From JBBQBM01 sp964554485 (GTDB taxonomy: Bacteria > Patescibacteriota > Saccharimonadia > Saccharimonadales > JAGQMS01), in NCBI GenBank assembly GCA_964554485.1, contig CAZKOX010000014.1, positions 1 through 21,494 on the forward strand: 21,494 bases of DNA, read 5' to 3'. Shown in pieces: positions 13,734-20,921 of this stretch. The notes under the pieces are model-generated. The model was not told where the DNA came from. It worked only from the letters and a program-made list of their open reading frames with translations, and did not search any database. Each line of letters starts with the position of its first letter. Within the stretch, counting starts at the first letter, position 1. A program made the position numbers and the translations under genes.

Positions 13734-14993
13734 CTACCACCAACCGCGGCCGGTTGCAGCGCGGGCCGTCCAGGCATTATAGGCATTCTGCCAACTACCA
13801 TAACGTTGGCGAGCATACGACGTACACCATTTAAGTTGGGTGATGGCATTAGTTCGCCAATCACTACCTGCGGTCGACATTTTTATAGCCGGCGTCGACT
13901 GACAAAGCCCATAACCAAGTGATGTGTCTGTTTCAGCCCCAGAGTATTTTTCTTGGTATGTTTGTGGACAGTAACCCCACTGCCCTTGCCATTTTGTAGC
14001 ACACCAGCCAGACTCGTGCGAAATAATAAAATCAGCTGGCGCAAAATCTGCCTCTGTAAGTCCGGCTGCAATCATAATCGCCTGTTTATTTTCTGCGATC
14101 ACAGTATTTGAACCATTCACAATCACTCGCTTAACTGGTTCTTCGACTGTCGTTGATTGTATTTGATGACGCGACACCTCTTTGCCATTTTCAAGTGTTA
14201 GTTGATAAGTAACTAGTCTTTTACCCGCACGACCTTCTTCACGCACAAAACTTGAACCGAATGGTAGATTTTTATCAATGATTGTTTCAATCGGTGCTGG
14301 AATTGTTTCTTCGACGTTGATCATCTCCTGTCCGAGTCGAGTAATTGAAACTACCAAATTCGGCACGATGACTGTCGCATAACTTGGCAAAACACTGTCC
14401 TCGACTTCTGGGACAATACTCATTTCGTTTAGAACGTCGGCTACAATGGTTTTATTAGTGCGGTGCTCAACGGTTGTGCCATATATATTTACAAATATTA
14501 ATGTCGCCCTTTTGATAATTAGTTTTCGGCCAAGAATAAAGGACGTGCCCGGGTCGCCAGGATAGTCAAGCTCAACAACATCGGTTGGATAAAGTGTAAT
14601 TCCAGCATTTTCAACTGCTTCACGAGGATTACGATAGGGGCTTAGCAGGCTGACCGAAGAACCGTTTTCATCAACTATGGTTGTTGGTTCGGCTCTTGAT
14701 ACTTCAATCTTAAAATTATCACTATCGATTTTTGCGTCAGTTGCCGGGATTACCAAATCATAAGGGCCTAAGTCTATGGATTGTTTATCTAAAAACTCTC
14801 CGACCGTTGTAGCTCGTGATGGAACAATTTCTTCCTGACTGTTGATCGATAGGTTAACTAGATGCCTGTCGCTTGGATGCACTGCTTCACCGTTTGCAAC
14901 GACTAAACCAAACGCCGCAAAGACAAATACAAAGACACTAATAAAAATGCCAAGTCCAAATTGATGACGCATAAAAAAAGACTTTTTAGCCAC
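13734..14993 (-). CDS. DUF348/G5-domain cell-wall protein with C-terminal transglycosylase-like domain (RpfB/YabE-like)
   Basis: Exported peptidoglycan-active protein of 419 residues. An N-terminal membrane helix or signal anchor is at about 12-32. Three DUF348-type segments follow at roughly 45-90, 105-150 and 160-210, then a G5 domain at about 220-292. A lysozyme-like lytic transglycosylase domain fills the rest: presumed catalytic Glu327 in SHESGW, GYGLCQSTP near 360 and a Trp-rich end. Four cysteines in this domain (331, 342, 364, 390) may form two disulfides. The layout matches resuscitation-promoting factors and Bacillus YabE. The start is GTG at 14993; a later in-frame ATG at codon 8 is possible. 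It lies directly before rsmA, as in Mycobacterium (rpfB-ksgA). A TGTTATAAT promoter lies 28 bases upstream. Confidence 0.88.
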   Translation of the reverse strand: MAKKSFFMRHQFGLGIFISVFVFVFAAFGLVVANGEAVHPSDRHLVNLSINSQEEIVPSRATTVGEFLDKQSIDLGPYDLVIPATDAKIDSDNFKIEVSRAEPTTIVDENGSSVSLLSPYRNPREAVENAGITLYPTDVVELDYPGDPGTSFILGRKLIIKRATLIFVNIYGTTVEHRTNKTIVADVLNEMSIVPEVEDSVLPSYATVIVPNLVVSITRLGQEMINVEETIPAPIETIIDKNLPFGSSFVREEGRAGKRLVTYQLTLENGKEVSRHQIQSTTVEEPVKRVIVNGSNTVIAENKQAIMIAAGLTEADFAPADFIISHESGWCATKWQGQWGYCPQTYQEKYSGAETDTSLGYGLCQSTPAIKMSTAGSDWRTNAITQLKWCTSYARQRYGSWQNAYNAWTARAATGRGWW

Positions 14994-15021
14994 GCTTGCC
15001 GCCCGCTTAGTTAGTACCCAA

Positions 15022-15030
15022 ATTATAACA
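15022..15030 (-). promoter_or_regulatory. Extended -10 promoter of the rpf-like gene
   Basis: TGTTATAAT on the minus strand, a perfect extended -10, giving a leader of about 20 bases before the GTG. Likely drives the rpf-like gene and rsmA together. Confidence 0.6.
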
Positions 15031-15032
15031 GA

Positions 15033-15491
15033 TTAACGGGTAGAAGATGCCGCCAGTGATGCGACAACTTCATTTGTAATTTTATAATCGTTAATTTCGC
15101 CGCGGGTTACCCAAAAATATCCATTTAGTTCTGGTGTTAAGCATATTTCAGGTTTATGTTTTAGCACCAGTCTATATATAACGAATCTTTTTCCTCCAAA
15201 AAAATATTTAGTAAAACCAGAGGTTAGTTTTTCGATGTCGTTTGGTTGTAGTTCTAGTCCGATCTCCTCTAATACTTCACGGCAAGCACCGTCTTTTGGG
15301 TCTTCGTTTCGATGCACGCCTCCTCCAGGGTACGACCATTTGCCGGAGCCCAACCAATTTCGAACAAGTAGAATGTGCTGCTTGTATTCAATCTGTACAT
15401 ACGCCCGAGGAGGCCAACGGTGCAACATCGTCCACTGAAGCGGCTTAGTAAGTACATAGACAATATGTCCCAAGAATTTATATTTACGCAT
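15033..15491 (-). CDS. NUDIX hydrolase
   Basis: Nudix-fold pyrophosphohydrolase of 152 residues. The complete Nudix box is at 57-79: G-X5-E-X7-REVLEEIGL, with GGGVHRNE at its start and REVLEEIG carrying the metal-binding glutamates. Before it, KWSYPGGG is the usual lead-in strand. The N-terminal 30 residues are basic and aromatic (KFLGHIVYVLTKPLQW). The substrate cannot be read from sequence; nucleotide or sugar-nucleotide cleaning is usual. The ATG overlaps the end of the helicase gene by eight bases, so the two are co-translated. Confidence 0.92.
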   Translation of the reverse strand: MRKYKFLGHIVYVLTKPLQWTMLHRWPPRAYVQIEYKQHILLVRNWLGSGKWSYPGGGVHRNEDPKDGACREVLEEIGLELQPNDIEKLTSGFTKYFFGGKRFVIYRLVLKHKPEICLTPELNGYFWVTRGEINDYKITNEVVASLAASSTR

Positions 15492-17613
15492 TGTCTTCTA
15501 ATTTTTCGATTGGAGCAAAACTTACGTTTAATTTTTTTACGCCTTTGTTCTTAAAGTGAATGGTTGCGACGTCACCCTGCACTTCAAGCACTACACCTAC
15601 TCCAAAAACATTATGCGAAATCGTATCGCCTTCATTCAAGTCCGGTGCATAACGAGGCTGCTGCGGAACATTAGAACTCATACCTTCACTACCCAATGAT
15701 GATTTTGCCCCAGCGGTTTCTATGTCTGCTAAAAACTGCGACGGCAAATTGTATTGTAATGATCCATACAAGGCGCGGCTGGTGGCATAGGTCAAAATAA
15801 GCTCCTCCTTGGCGCGAGTCATACCAACATATGCCAAGCGTCGCTCCTCCTCCATTTCGCTCTGATCAAACAAAGCTCGAGAGTGCGGAAAAATCCCCTC
15901 CTCCATCCCAACCAAAAAGACAACCGGAAACTCAAGACCTTTTGCAGTATGTAGAGTCATAAGTGAAACGGAGCCACCTCTATTGCTTTGACCAGAATCG
16001 ACATCAGTAACTAGGGCGACTTCTTCTAAGAACCCACTAACACCAATGTCGGCATAGCCTTTAGCAACCGATAAAAGCTCACGAACGTTTTCGATTCGAC
16101 TCTCACCTTGCACAGTCCCATCGCTCAAATGCGAAAAATAGTCCAGCCTTTTCGTTAATGCATTAATAAGCTCGGCGACTGGCAAAGTTTCAGACTGCGC
16201 CCGAAAATCATTAAGCAAATTACGAAAATCAATTAAGCCACTTTTGGCCTTAGTCGCTACGGTTTTGCAATCATCGATTTTCATCAATCCTTCCGCCAGT
16301 CCAAGCCCAAGCTCTTCGCGCCAATAATTAAAATGCTCGAGTGATGTTTTTCCAACGCCCCTTGCCGGGACATTAACAATTCGATCAAAACTAGCTCGGT
16401 CTTCTGGCTGGTAAATCAGACGCAAGTAAGCAATGATGTCTTTAATTTCAGCCCGGTCATAAAATCGAACACCACCAAAAATCTTGTAAGGAATACCAAA
16501 ACGTACAAATTGTTCTTCTAGGCTTCGGCTTTGAGCATTAGTGCGATACAGCACTGCATAATCTGAGAATTGTCGGGCGCGCATATCAGTTTGTGTACGA
16601 ATCCGGCGAATGATCATTTCGGCTTCATTACGTTCGCTAGCAGCCTGCAGGACTTGTACCGGCACGCCACCTTCACTTGCAGTCCAAAGTTTTTTATCGG
16701 AACGAGTAGAGTTCTTGCTGATTATTCGATGAGCTGTTTCAAGGATTGCCTGTGTACTTCGATAATTCTGCTCGAGTTTTATGATTACGGCTTTTGGATA
16801 ATCTCGCTCAAAATTTAATATGTTTCTATAATCTGCACCCCGCCACGAATAAATCGACTGCCAGTCGTCACCGACTACGCAAAGATTATTATTTTCGTTA
16901 GTTAGTAGTTTTATTAATTTGTACTGGGCGGCATTAGTATCTTGATACTCGTCGATCAATATATATTTAAATTGCCCGCGCCACTTTTCACGCACAGCTT
17001 CGTTATTACTTAACATGTTAACTGTTTTTCCAATTAGATCATCAAAATCAAGCGCCGAAGCGTTTTTTAATTCTCGCTCGTAAAGTGGAAATATTTTAGC
17101 GGCAGTTTTTTGCACTGGTCCGCTAGATGTCCCGTCAAATTCCGATGGTGTCATTAACTCATTTTTTGCACCACTAATAATTGATGCTACAGCTCGAGGT
17201 GGCGATTGTTTGTCGTCGATATGCTCGCGAGCCATAAGCTGCTTTATTAAATTTAGTCGGTCGGACTCGTCATAGATTACAAAGTTTTTATCAATTCCTG
17301 CGCTGTCGCCATTTTGTCGAAGCAAACGTACGCAGATTCCGTGAAAAGTTCCAAGATAAGGCATAAATGAACGGCTATCTGGGTTTTCTCCAATCAGTTC
17401 CGCGACCCTCGTGCGCATTTCTTTGGCAGCTTTATTGGTGAAGGTAACAGCTAAAATTTCATATGGATTAGCCAAACCTTTAGATAAAATATGGGCAATT
17501 CGAAAAGTTAGAGTTTTAGTTTTGCCTGATCCGGCGCCAGCCAAAATAAGCAGCGGACCCTCGGTTGTATCGACGGCCCGCTGTTGTTCGGGATTCAATT
17601 CACTACTTTGCAC
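15484..17613 (-). CDS. pcrA: Superfamily 1 DNA helicase PcrA/UvrD
   Basis: 3'-5' DNA helicase of 709 residues for repair, replication restart and clearing of stalled RNA polymerase. Visible motifs: Walker A GAGSGKT at 26-32, motif Ia VTFTNKAAKEM at 56-66, GTFHGICVRLLR near 88, motif II DEYQDTNAAQ at 221-230, motif III GDDWQSIYSWRGA at 248-260 (Trp where many have Asp or Pro), motif IV QNYRST, motif V LHTAKGLEFPVVF and motif VI VGMTRAKEE. The last 50 residues (FGVGVVLEV and following) form the PcrA Tudor-like domain that contacts RNA polymerase. The start is GTG at 17613: a TGTTAGAAT box ends eight bases before it and no Shine-Dalgarno is present. Confidence 0.95.
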   Translation of the reverse strand: MQSSELNPEQQRAVDTTEGPLLILAGAGSGKTKTLTFRIAHILSKGLANPYEILAVTFTNKAAKEMRTRVAELIGENPDSRSFMPYLGTFHGICVRLLRQNGDSAGIDKNFVIYDESDRLNLIKQLMAREHIDDKQSPPRAVASIISGAKNELMTPSEFDGTSSGPVQKTAAKIFPLYERELKNASALDFDDLIGKTVNMLSNNEAVREKWRGQFKYILIDEYQDTNAAQYKLIKLLTNENNNLCVVGDDWQSIYSWRGADYRNILNFERDYPKAVIIKLEQNYRSTQAILETAHRIISKNSTRSDKKLWTASEGGVPVQVLQAASERNEAEMIIRRIRTQTDMRARQFSDYAVLYRTNAQSRSLEEQFVRFGIPYKIFGGVRFYDRAEIKDIIAYLRLIYQPEDRASFDRIVNVPARGVGKTSLEHFNYWREELGLGLAEGLMKIDDCKTVATKAKSGLIDFRNLLNDFRAQSETLPVAELINALTKRLDYFSHLSDGTVQGESRIENVRELLSVAKGYADIGVSGFLEEVALVTDVDSGQSNRGGSVSLMTLHTAKGLEFPVVFLVGMEEGIFPHSRALFDQSEMEEERRLAYVGMTRAKEELILTYATSRALYGSLQYNLPSQFLADIETAGAKSSLGSEGMSSNVPQQPRYAPDLNEGDTISHNVFGVGVVLEVQGDVATIHFKNKGVKKLNVSFAPIEKLEDNA

Positions 17614-17621
17614 TTATCTAT

Positions 17622-17630
17622 ATTCTAACA
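17622..17630 (-). promoter_or_regulatory. Extended -10 promoter of pcrA (leaderless GTG start)
   Basis: TGTTAGAAT on the minus strand (TGn plus TAGAAT), eight bases before the GTG at 17613. The predicted transcript starts at or next to the start codon. Confidence 0.5.
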
Positions 17631-17632
17631 AA

Positions 17633-18340
17633 CTAATATTCGGTAATTGAATTCAAAATAGTTGTCATTTGGTCAAACTGAGCTTCGGTTACAAAATCAC
17701 CAACCTCAGCAGTGTCGAAATCAAACGCTCCAGTAGCTGGGACATTTAGTTGAATCTCAAGACCAGTATATGGTTCGGACTCGACAAATACTTTTTTAGC
17801 CGAGACGATCGCGCCTTCAAAATTAAACATCGTCGTGCTGCCGACTAACTGTTTTTCAGCAGTGTTAACACGAATATCATAATCTGTAGTGTCGCCGGCT
17901 GACGGCGCAAAAACCTCGTATGTCAAAAAGCCAACGGCATTATTTGGGCCGCCGCGGCCAGGACCTGTATATGTCCAGTCGTTGGCTAGAAAAGCAAAGC
18001 TAGCATTTGGTTCGTCAGAGAAAGTTCCCAGCCAGCCATTGCCGGTTTCATTACTTGAGTCAATTACGCCGAGCGTCACGTTTGTAGTTCCCCACGCCTC
18101 AGGATACGCAAAACAAAATCGAACGTCGGTATTGTCATAAACCAAATATCCTTCCGGTGCAGCACATGCCGACTCACCAGGCCCTACACTATAATCCGAG
18201 GCACCTGCAACATTTGATTCGGCTGGCGCTTTATCTTTATTACGATTCCAAACATAGTAGCCTGCACCGCCAGCTACTAACAAAGCTAAGATTATTAAAA
18301 TTACGGCTATCGGTTCGAAACCTTTTTTATTTAAGTGCAT
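17633..18340 (-). CDS. Unknown membrane-anchored extracellular protein, 235 residues
   Basis: N-terminus MHLNKKGFEPIAVILIIL: basic stretch, then KKG-F and one hydrophobic helix (about 10-30) ending YYVWNRNK, resembling a pilin-type leader but with Glu at +2 rather than +5. A low-complexity linker (about 33-55) precedes an extracellular domain rich in Asp, Thr and aromatics with two cysteines near residues 60-75. No family is recognised. The start is backed by AAAGGGG six bases before the ATG. It lies 11 bases after the 190-residue gene and is the last gene of the tpiA group; pcrA follows with its own promoter. Confidence 0.8.
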   Translation of the reverse strand: MHLNKKGFEPIAVILIILALLVAGGAGYYVWNRNKDKAPAESNVAGASDYSVGPGESACAAPEGYLVYDNTDVRFCFAYPEAWGTTNVTLGVIDSSNETGNGWLGTFSDEPNASFAFLANDWTYTGPGRGGPNNAVGFLTYEVFAPSAGDTTDYDIRVNTAEKQLVGSTTMFNFEGAIVSAKKVFVESEPYTGLEIQLNVPATGAFDFDTAEVGDFVTEAQFDQMTTILNSITEY

Positions 18341-18351
18341 GTTTTGCCCCT

Positions 18352-18924
18352 TTATTTAATTAGATCGAATGGCAGTTTTATTCCAACATCTACCCAACCG
18401 GCATCAATAGCCACAACTCCGCCAATTGCAATCAACAAAATAACAATTACAAACACCATTATCTTCTTGCCAGCTCCACTGGTTACTCCTTCGTCAATCG
18501 GCAAATGGTATTGCTTGGTGTCAAAGACTTTTGGTGATTGCATCTCCTCTTTAACTTCAGTAGCTTGCTTCTCGTCAGTCGCTGACTCAACCATTTTAGG
18601 TGGTTGCTTCGGAGCATCGTCGGTTGGTGGAGTAGGACTTACTAGCGGCGTTAGCTTTTCTGGTTCAACTGGTTCCGGAGTTGATTTAGTATCCTGCCCG
18701 GCAGGTTCTTTTTCTGACTCTGCTTCGGGTTCTTTAGTTTTTTCTTCCGTCTCTACCTCTGTCTGCTCACCCAAAGGCTTAATCGTCACTCCACGATGAC
18801 TAGTAAGATTTGAGGTCGATGCTTCTGAAGATTCGTCCTTTTTTATCATTGGAGTAGATCGAACATCTATTTTTAAAGCACCAGTTTCTTCTGATTTATT
18901 TTCTTCTGGTTTTTCGTCAGCCAT
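18352..18924 (-). CDS. Unknown tail-anchored acidic protein, 190 residues
   Basis: The first 150 residues are dominated by Glu, Lys, Pro, Ser and Thr and are almost certainly disordered. One hydrophobic helix at about 155-173 (IMVFVIVILLIAIGGVVA) follows, then a short tail to residue 190. This is a single-pass protein with the acidic part probably cytoplasmic and the C-terminal tail outside. No family is recognised. The ATG overlaps the tpiA stop by one base (TAATG), with AGAGGA seven bases upstream, so it is translated from the tpiA message. Because of its composition, large shadow ORFs appear on the opposite strand. Confidence 0.8.
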   Translation of the reverse strand: MADEKPEENKSEETGALKIDVRSTPMIKKDESSEASTSNLTSHRGVTIKPLGEQTEVETEEKTKEPEAESEKEPAGQDTKSTPEPVEPEKLTPLVSPTPPTDDAPKQPPKMVESATDEKQATEVKEEMQSPKVFDTKQYHLPIDEGVTSGAGKKIMVFVIVILLIAIGGVVAIDAGWVDVGIKLPFDLIK

Positions 18925-19736
18925 TATTTTTCCTCTTTGTTAATTTCTTGTAATGATCGATAGGCGGCGTCAACAATACCACTAAATTCTTCATAATTTA
19001 AGCTAGCGCCGCCCACCAATAGTCCGTTGATATTTGGTTTATCAAGGTAGGATCTGGAGTTTTCAGAATTTGTACTGCCGCCATATAAAATCTTTACTTG
19101 ATTGGCAGTTTTTTGACCATAAAGATCAGCAATAACGCTTCGTATCCAAACAGCTGTGGCTTCTACTTCATCTGGCGAAGCTACGGCATGAGTTTTATAG
19201 TCTGTACCCGAGCTCAGCGCCCAAACTGGTTCATAAGCTACGACCATATCGGCAACTTCTGGCGCGGTTAGATTAGCAATTGCCGTTACGATCTGATCAT
19301 GAATAGTGCGTTTTGCTTCACCAGAGCGCTTTTCTTCGCTTCGTTCACCGACGCACAAAATTGGCGTAATATCGTTCCGCACACAGGCCGAAACTTTGGC
19401 GCTAATATCATCTAAGCTTTCTCCAAATTTATAACGTCTGTCGGAATGTCCAATAATAACGTAACGAACAAGGTCGCGGAGCATCGTAAAACTAACTTCA
19501 CCCGTAAATTGTCCTTCGTCCTTAAAATAAGCGTTTTGAGCCGCCAGCCTAAATTTGCGCCTGTCAATCTGTAAGCTTAGTGGCTGGAGGTGTAGAAAGC
19601 TGGGCGCTAGCACTATTTCAATGTCGTTATGTATTCTGATTCGTTCATGAAGTCGGTGTACTAATAAGCTAGCTTGACGCGTATCAAGATGCATCTTCCA
19701 ATTACCGACAATTAATAATTCTTTTTGCTTAGTCAT
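18924..19736 (-). CDS. tpiA: Triosephosphate isomerase
   Basis: Glycolytic TIM-barrel enzyme interconverting dihydroxyacetone phosphate and glyceraldehyde 3-phosphate; 270 residues, slightly long for the family (about 250). Active-site residues are all present: Asn12 and Lys14 in GNWKMH, His96 in IIGHSDRR and Glu168 in AYEPVWALSSG. Loop 6 (residues 169-180) reads PVWALSSGTDYK instead of the common PVWAIGTG form, a modest change near the phosphate-gripping loop. GGSTNSEN and LVGGASL are the C-terminal phosphate-binding loops. It is followed by two unknown membrane-protein genes and lies near pgk, separated by an independent GC-rich unit. Confidence 0.96.
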   Translation of the reverse strand: MTKQKELLIVGNWKMHLDTRQASLLVHRLHERIRIHNDIEIVLAPSFLHLQPLSLQIDRRKFRLAAQNAYFKDEGQFTGEVSFTMLRDLVRYVIIGHSDRRYKFGESLDDISAKVSACVRNDITPILCVGERSEEKRSGEAKRTIHDQIVTAIANLTAPEVADMVVAYEPVWALSSGTDYKTHAVASPDEVEATAVWIRSVIADLYGQKTANQVKILYGGSTNSENSRSYLDKPNINGLLVGGASLNYEEFSGIVDAAYRSLQEINKEEK

Positions 19737-19850
19737 TTCTTTGTTAGGACAGCTATTTTTCTGTTCATATTTAAATAATTAGCTTGACGCTTGTGTTTAG
19801 TATAGAACAGTCGAAGTCAAAACTACAATGATGGGTTTTTAAAAAGAGAA
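19737..19850. other. Intergenic region upstream of tpiA
   Basis: AT-rich stretch between the terminator of the GC-rich gene and tpiA, with no ORF. A minus-strand TATACT at 19799-19804 is the best candidate -10 for tpiA, giving a leader of about 55 bases; no strong ribosome-binding site precedes the ATG (AAAGAAATG only). Confidence 0.35.
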
Positions 19851-19880
19851 GGGGCTGGCTCGAGTTAACGAGCCAGCCCC
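19841..19880 (-). terminator. Rho-independent terminator of the GC-rich gene
   Basis: A perfect 12-bp stem, GGGGCTGGCTCG with CGAGCCAGCCCC (19851-19862 and 19869-19880), around a 6-base loop. On the minus strand it is followed by TTCTCTTTTT. Very strong, and in the right place 74 bases after the stop codon at 19954. It also shields tpiA from read-through. Confidence 0.88.
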
Positions 19881-19934
19881 AGATGGATTTACGAGATGAG
19901 GCGCCAAGAACCAAGATTCTTGACAGATCTCGAA

Positions 19935-19947
19935 GGCTCCAAGAGCC
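19935..19947 (-). repeat. Small hairpins in the 3' UTR
   Basis: GGCTC-TTG-GAGCC on the minus strand forms a 5-bp stem. A second stem, CAAGAA with TTCTTG, is at 19905-19922. Together with the terminator, the whole 74-base 3' UTR is foldable. Confidence 0.4.
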
Positions 19948-19953
19948 TAGTTA

Positions 19954-20727
19954 CTACTCCGCGCGCTGGATCCGAACCGGGCAAGCCCAGTTCGGACGCG
20001 AAGCGTCGACCCAAATGGCGCGCAGCCCCAGCTCCGCATCACTGCGACGGAGGCACGGAATGCGCGCCCAGCTAACGAAGTCCGACAACCTGACTCGCAG
20101 GCCACAGAGGTTGACGAACGGCACGAAAGTGCCGTTCACCGTCTTCCCCTGTGACATCGCCCACTCCTTATGGTGACAAGCCGCAGCTAACAGCCCAAAT
20201 TCGGCTGAATCGCTACCACTAACCTCATTCGGTCGACAGTTGACGTGGGCACCGAAGTCAATCAGTTCCCACGTCAGGCAGTTCGGTGTGAACTCGACGG
20301 CGTCCAGAAGCTTGAGGTGTTCTGAGTCGCTCTTCAGTTCTGGCCAACGCCTGTGCTTGGCGTGGATTGTTACAGCTTGCTTCCACAACCAGTCGAACGT
20401 CTGCCCAACATTATTGAAGTGCGGCACCAGCACCCAGGCTACCAATGGTTCGACCGGTGGCGCCAGACGAGCCATCTGCTCTTCGACGTACCGATACTGG
20501 TTGTCGTAGAAGAAACCTCCCCACCACATCCGTACATTCTGGAGCTGCTGCTCCGGGCTGACGAACAGCGGCGGTGTCAACGAGGACTTCAGCTGAGCAA
20601 CCCAAGTATTCGCCATTTCTGGTGAACGCAGGATCGCCAAGACAGCTTCGTTGTCGAGACCAGCCGCAATCAGAGCCCTCACGAACTCTGACATTTGGCC
20701 ATAACTCATATCCAAAGGACTTGCCAT
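19954..20727 (-). CDS. Unknown GC-rich protein, 257 residues, self-contained expression unit
   Basis: I do not recognise the family. The protein is soluble-looking with no signal or membrane helix. The N-terminal third is helical (FVRALIAAGLDNEAVLAILR near 15-34). The middle is rich in Trp and Phe (MWWGGFFYDNQYRY near 67-80; PHFNNVGQTFDWLWKQ near 102-117). The C-terminal half holds several Cys and His residues (near 149, 163, 184-186, 208, 225, 248) and a repeated-looking LRVRL...LGLRAIWV pattern. Composition differs sharply from its neighbours: lines sampled inside the gene are 55-68% GC against about 33% in a line of tpiA. The start has an AAAGAAAGGGG ribosome-binding site. It has its own promoter, a structured leader of about 160 bases and a strong terminator, and sits between pgk and tpiA. 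This suggests horizontal gain or a conserved cassette. Function unknown. Confidence 0.8.
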   Translation of the reverse strand: MASPLDMSYGQMSEFVRALIAAGLDNEAVLAILRSPEMANTWVAQLKSSLTPPLFVSPEQQLQNVRMWWGGFFYDNQYRYVEEQMARLAPPVEPLVAWVLVPHFNNVGQTFDWLWKQAVTIHAKHRRWPELKSDSEHLKLLDAVEFTPNCLTWELIDFGAHVNCRPNEVSGSDSAEFGLLAAACHHKEWAMSQGKTVNGTFVPFVNLCGLRVRLSDFVSWARIPCLRRSDAELGLRAIWVDASRPNWACPVRIQRAE

Positions 20728-20805
20728 GATGACATGCCCCTTTCTTTGCTAGCGCCGTGCAAACGCGCCTAGGTCTTAACGACCAGACATGCTTGGCTTA
20801 TTGGA

Positions 20806-20860
20806 TTTGGAACGGCGTTTTCAAAGTAGTTTTTGGCAACTTCAAAAATACCGTTCCAAA
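20806..20860 (-). promoter_or_regulatory. Stem-loop in the leader of the GC-rich gene
   Basis: TTTGGAACGG (20806-20815) and CCGTTCCAAA (20851-20860) pair over 10 bp. Inside, a run of U-A pairs (20817-20821 with 20845-20849) extends the stem past a one-base mismatch. It lies in the untranslated leader between the promoter at 20891-20918 and the ATG at 20727. No U-run follows, so it is not a simple terminator; an RNA control element or mRNA-stabilising stem is possible. Confidence 0.5.
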
Positions 20861-20890
20861 GAAGTAGTAACTTTTTAAAGAACAGGCGTT

Positions 20891-20918
20891 ATTATACACT
20901 AATTTAAGAATTTATCAA
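20891..20918 (-). promoter_or_regulatory. Promoter of the GC-rich gene
   Basis: On the minus strand TTGATA (20913-20918) and TATAAT (20891-20896) are 16 bp apart, the best two-box promoter in the window, beginning just after the pgk stop codon. Transcription would start near 20884, giving a leader of about 155 bases. Confidence 0.7.
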
Positions 20919-20921
20919 GTT

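Noticed and set aside
13733..13864. 44-residue N-terminal extension of RsmA from an upstream ATG
   Set aside because: The extension overlaps the catalytic-domain end of the upstream gene in another frame, and the family N-terminus begins at the ATG at 13732.
13488..13922. 144-codon plus-strand frame opposite rsmA and the rpf-like gene
   Set aside because: Both minus-strand genes are certain from catalytic motifs; the plus frame has no recognisable features.
18335..18799. 154-codon plus-strand frame rich in Ser, Val and Gly
   Set aside because: Antisense of the low-complexity Glu/Lys/Pro/Thr-rich 190-residue gene; composition explains the opening.
19675..19691. Third copy of the MarR operator, GCTTGACGCGTATCAAG
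   Set aside because: It lies inside tpiA coding sequence, has an extra base that breaks the symmetry, and is not near a promoter.
19883..20176. 97-codon plus-strand frame opposite the GC-rich gene
   Set aside because: High GC lengthens open frames; it overlaps the terminator-side UTR and has no ribosome-binding site.
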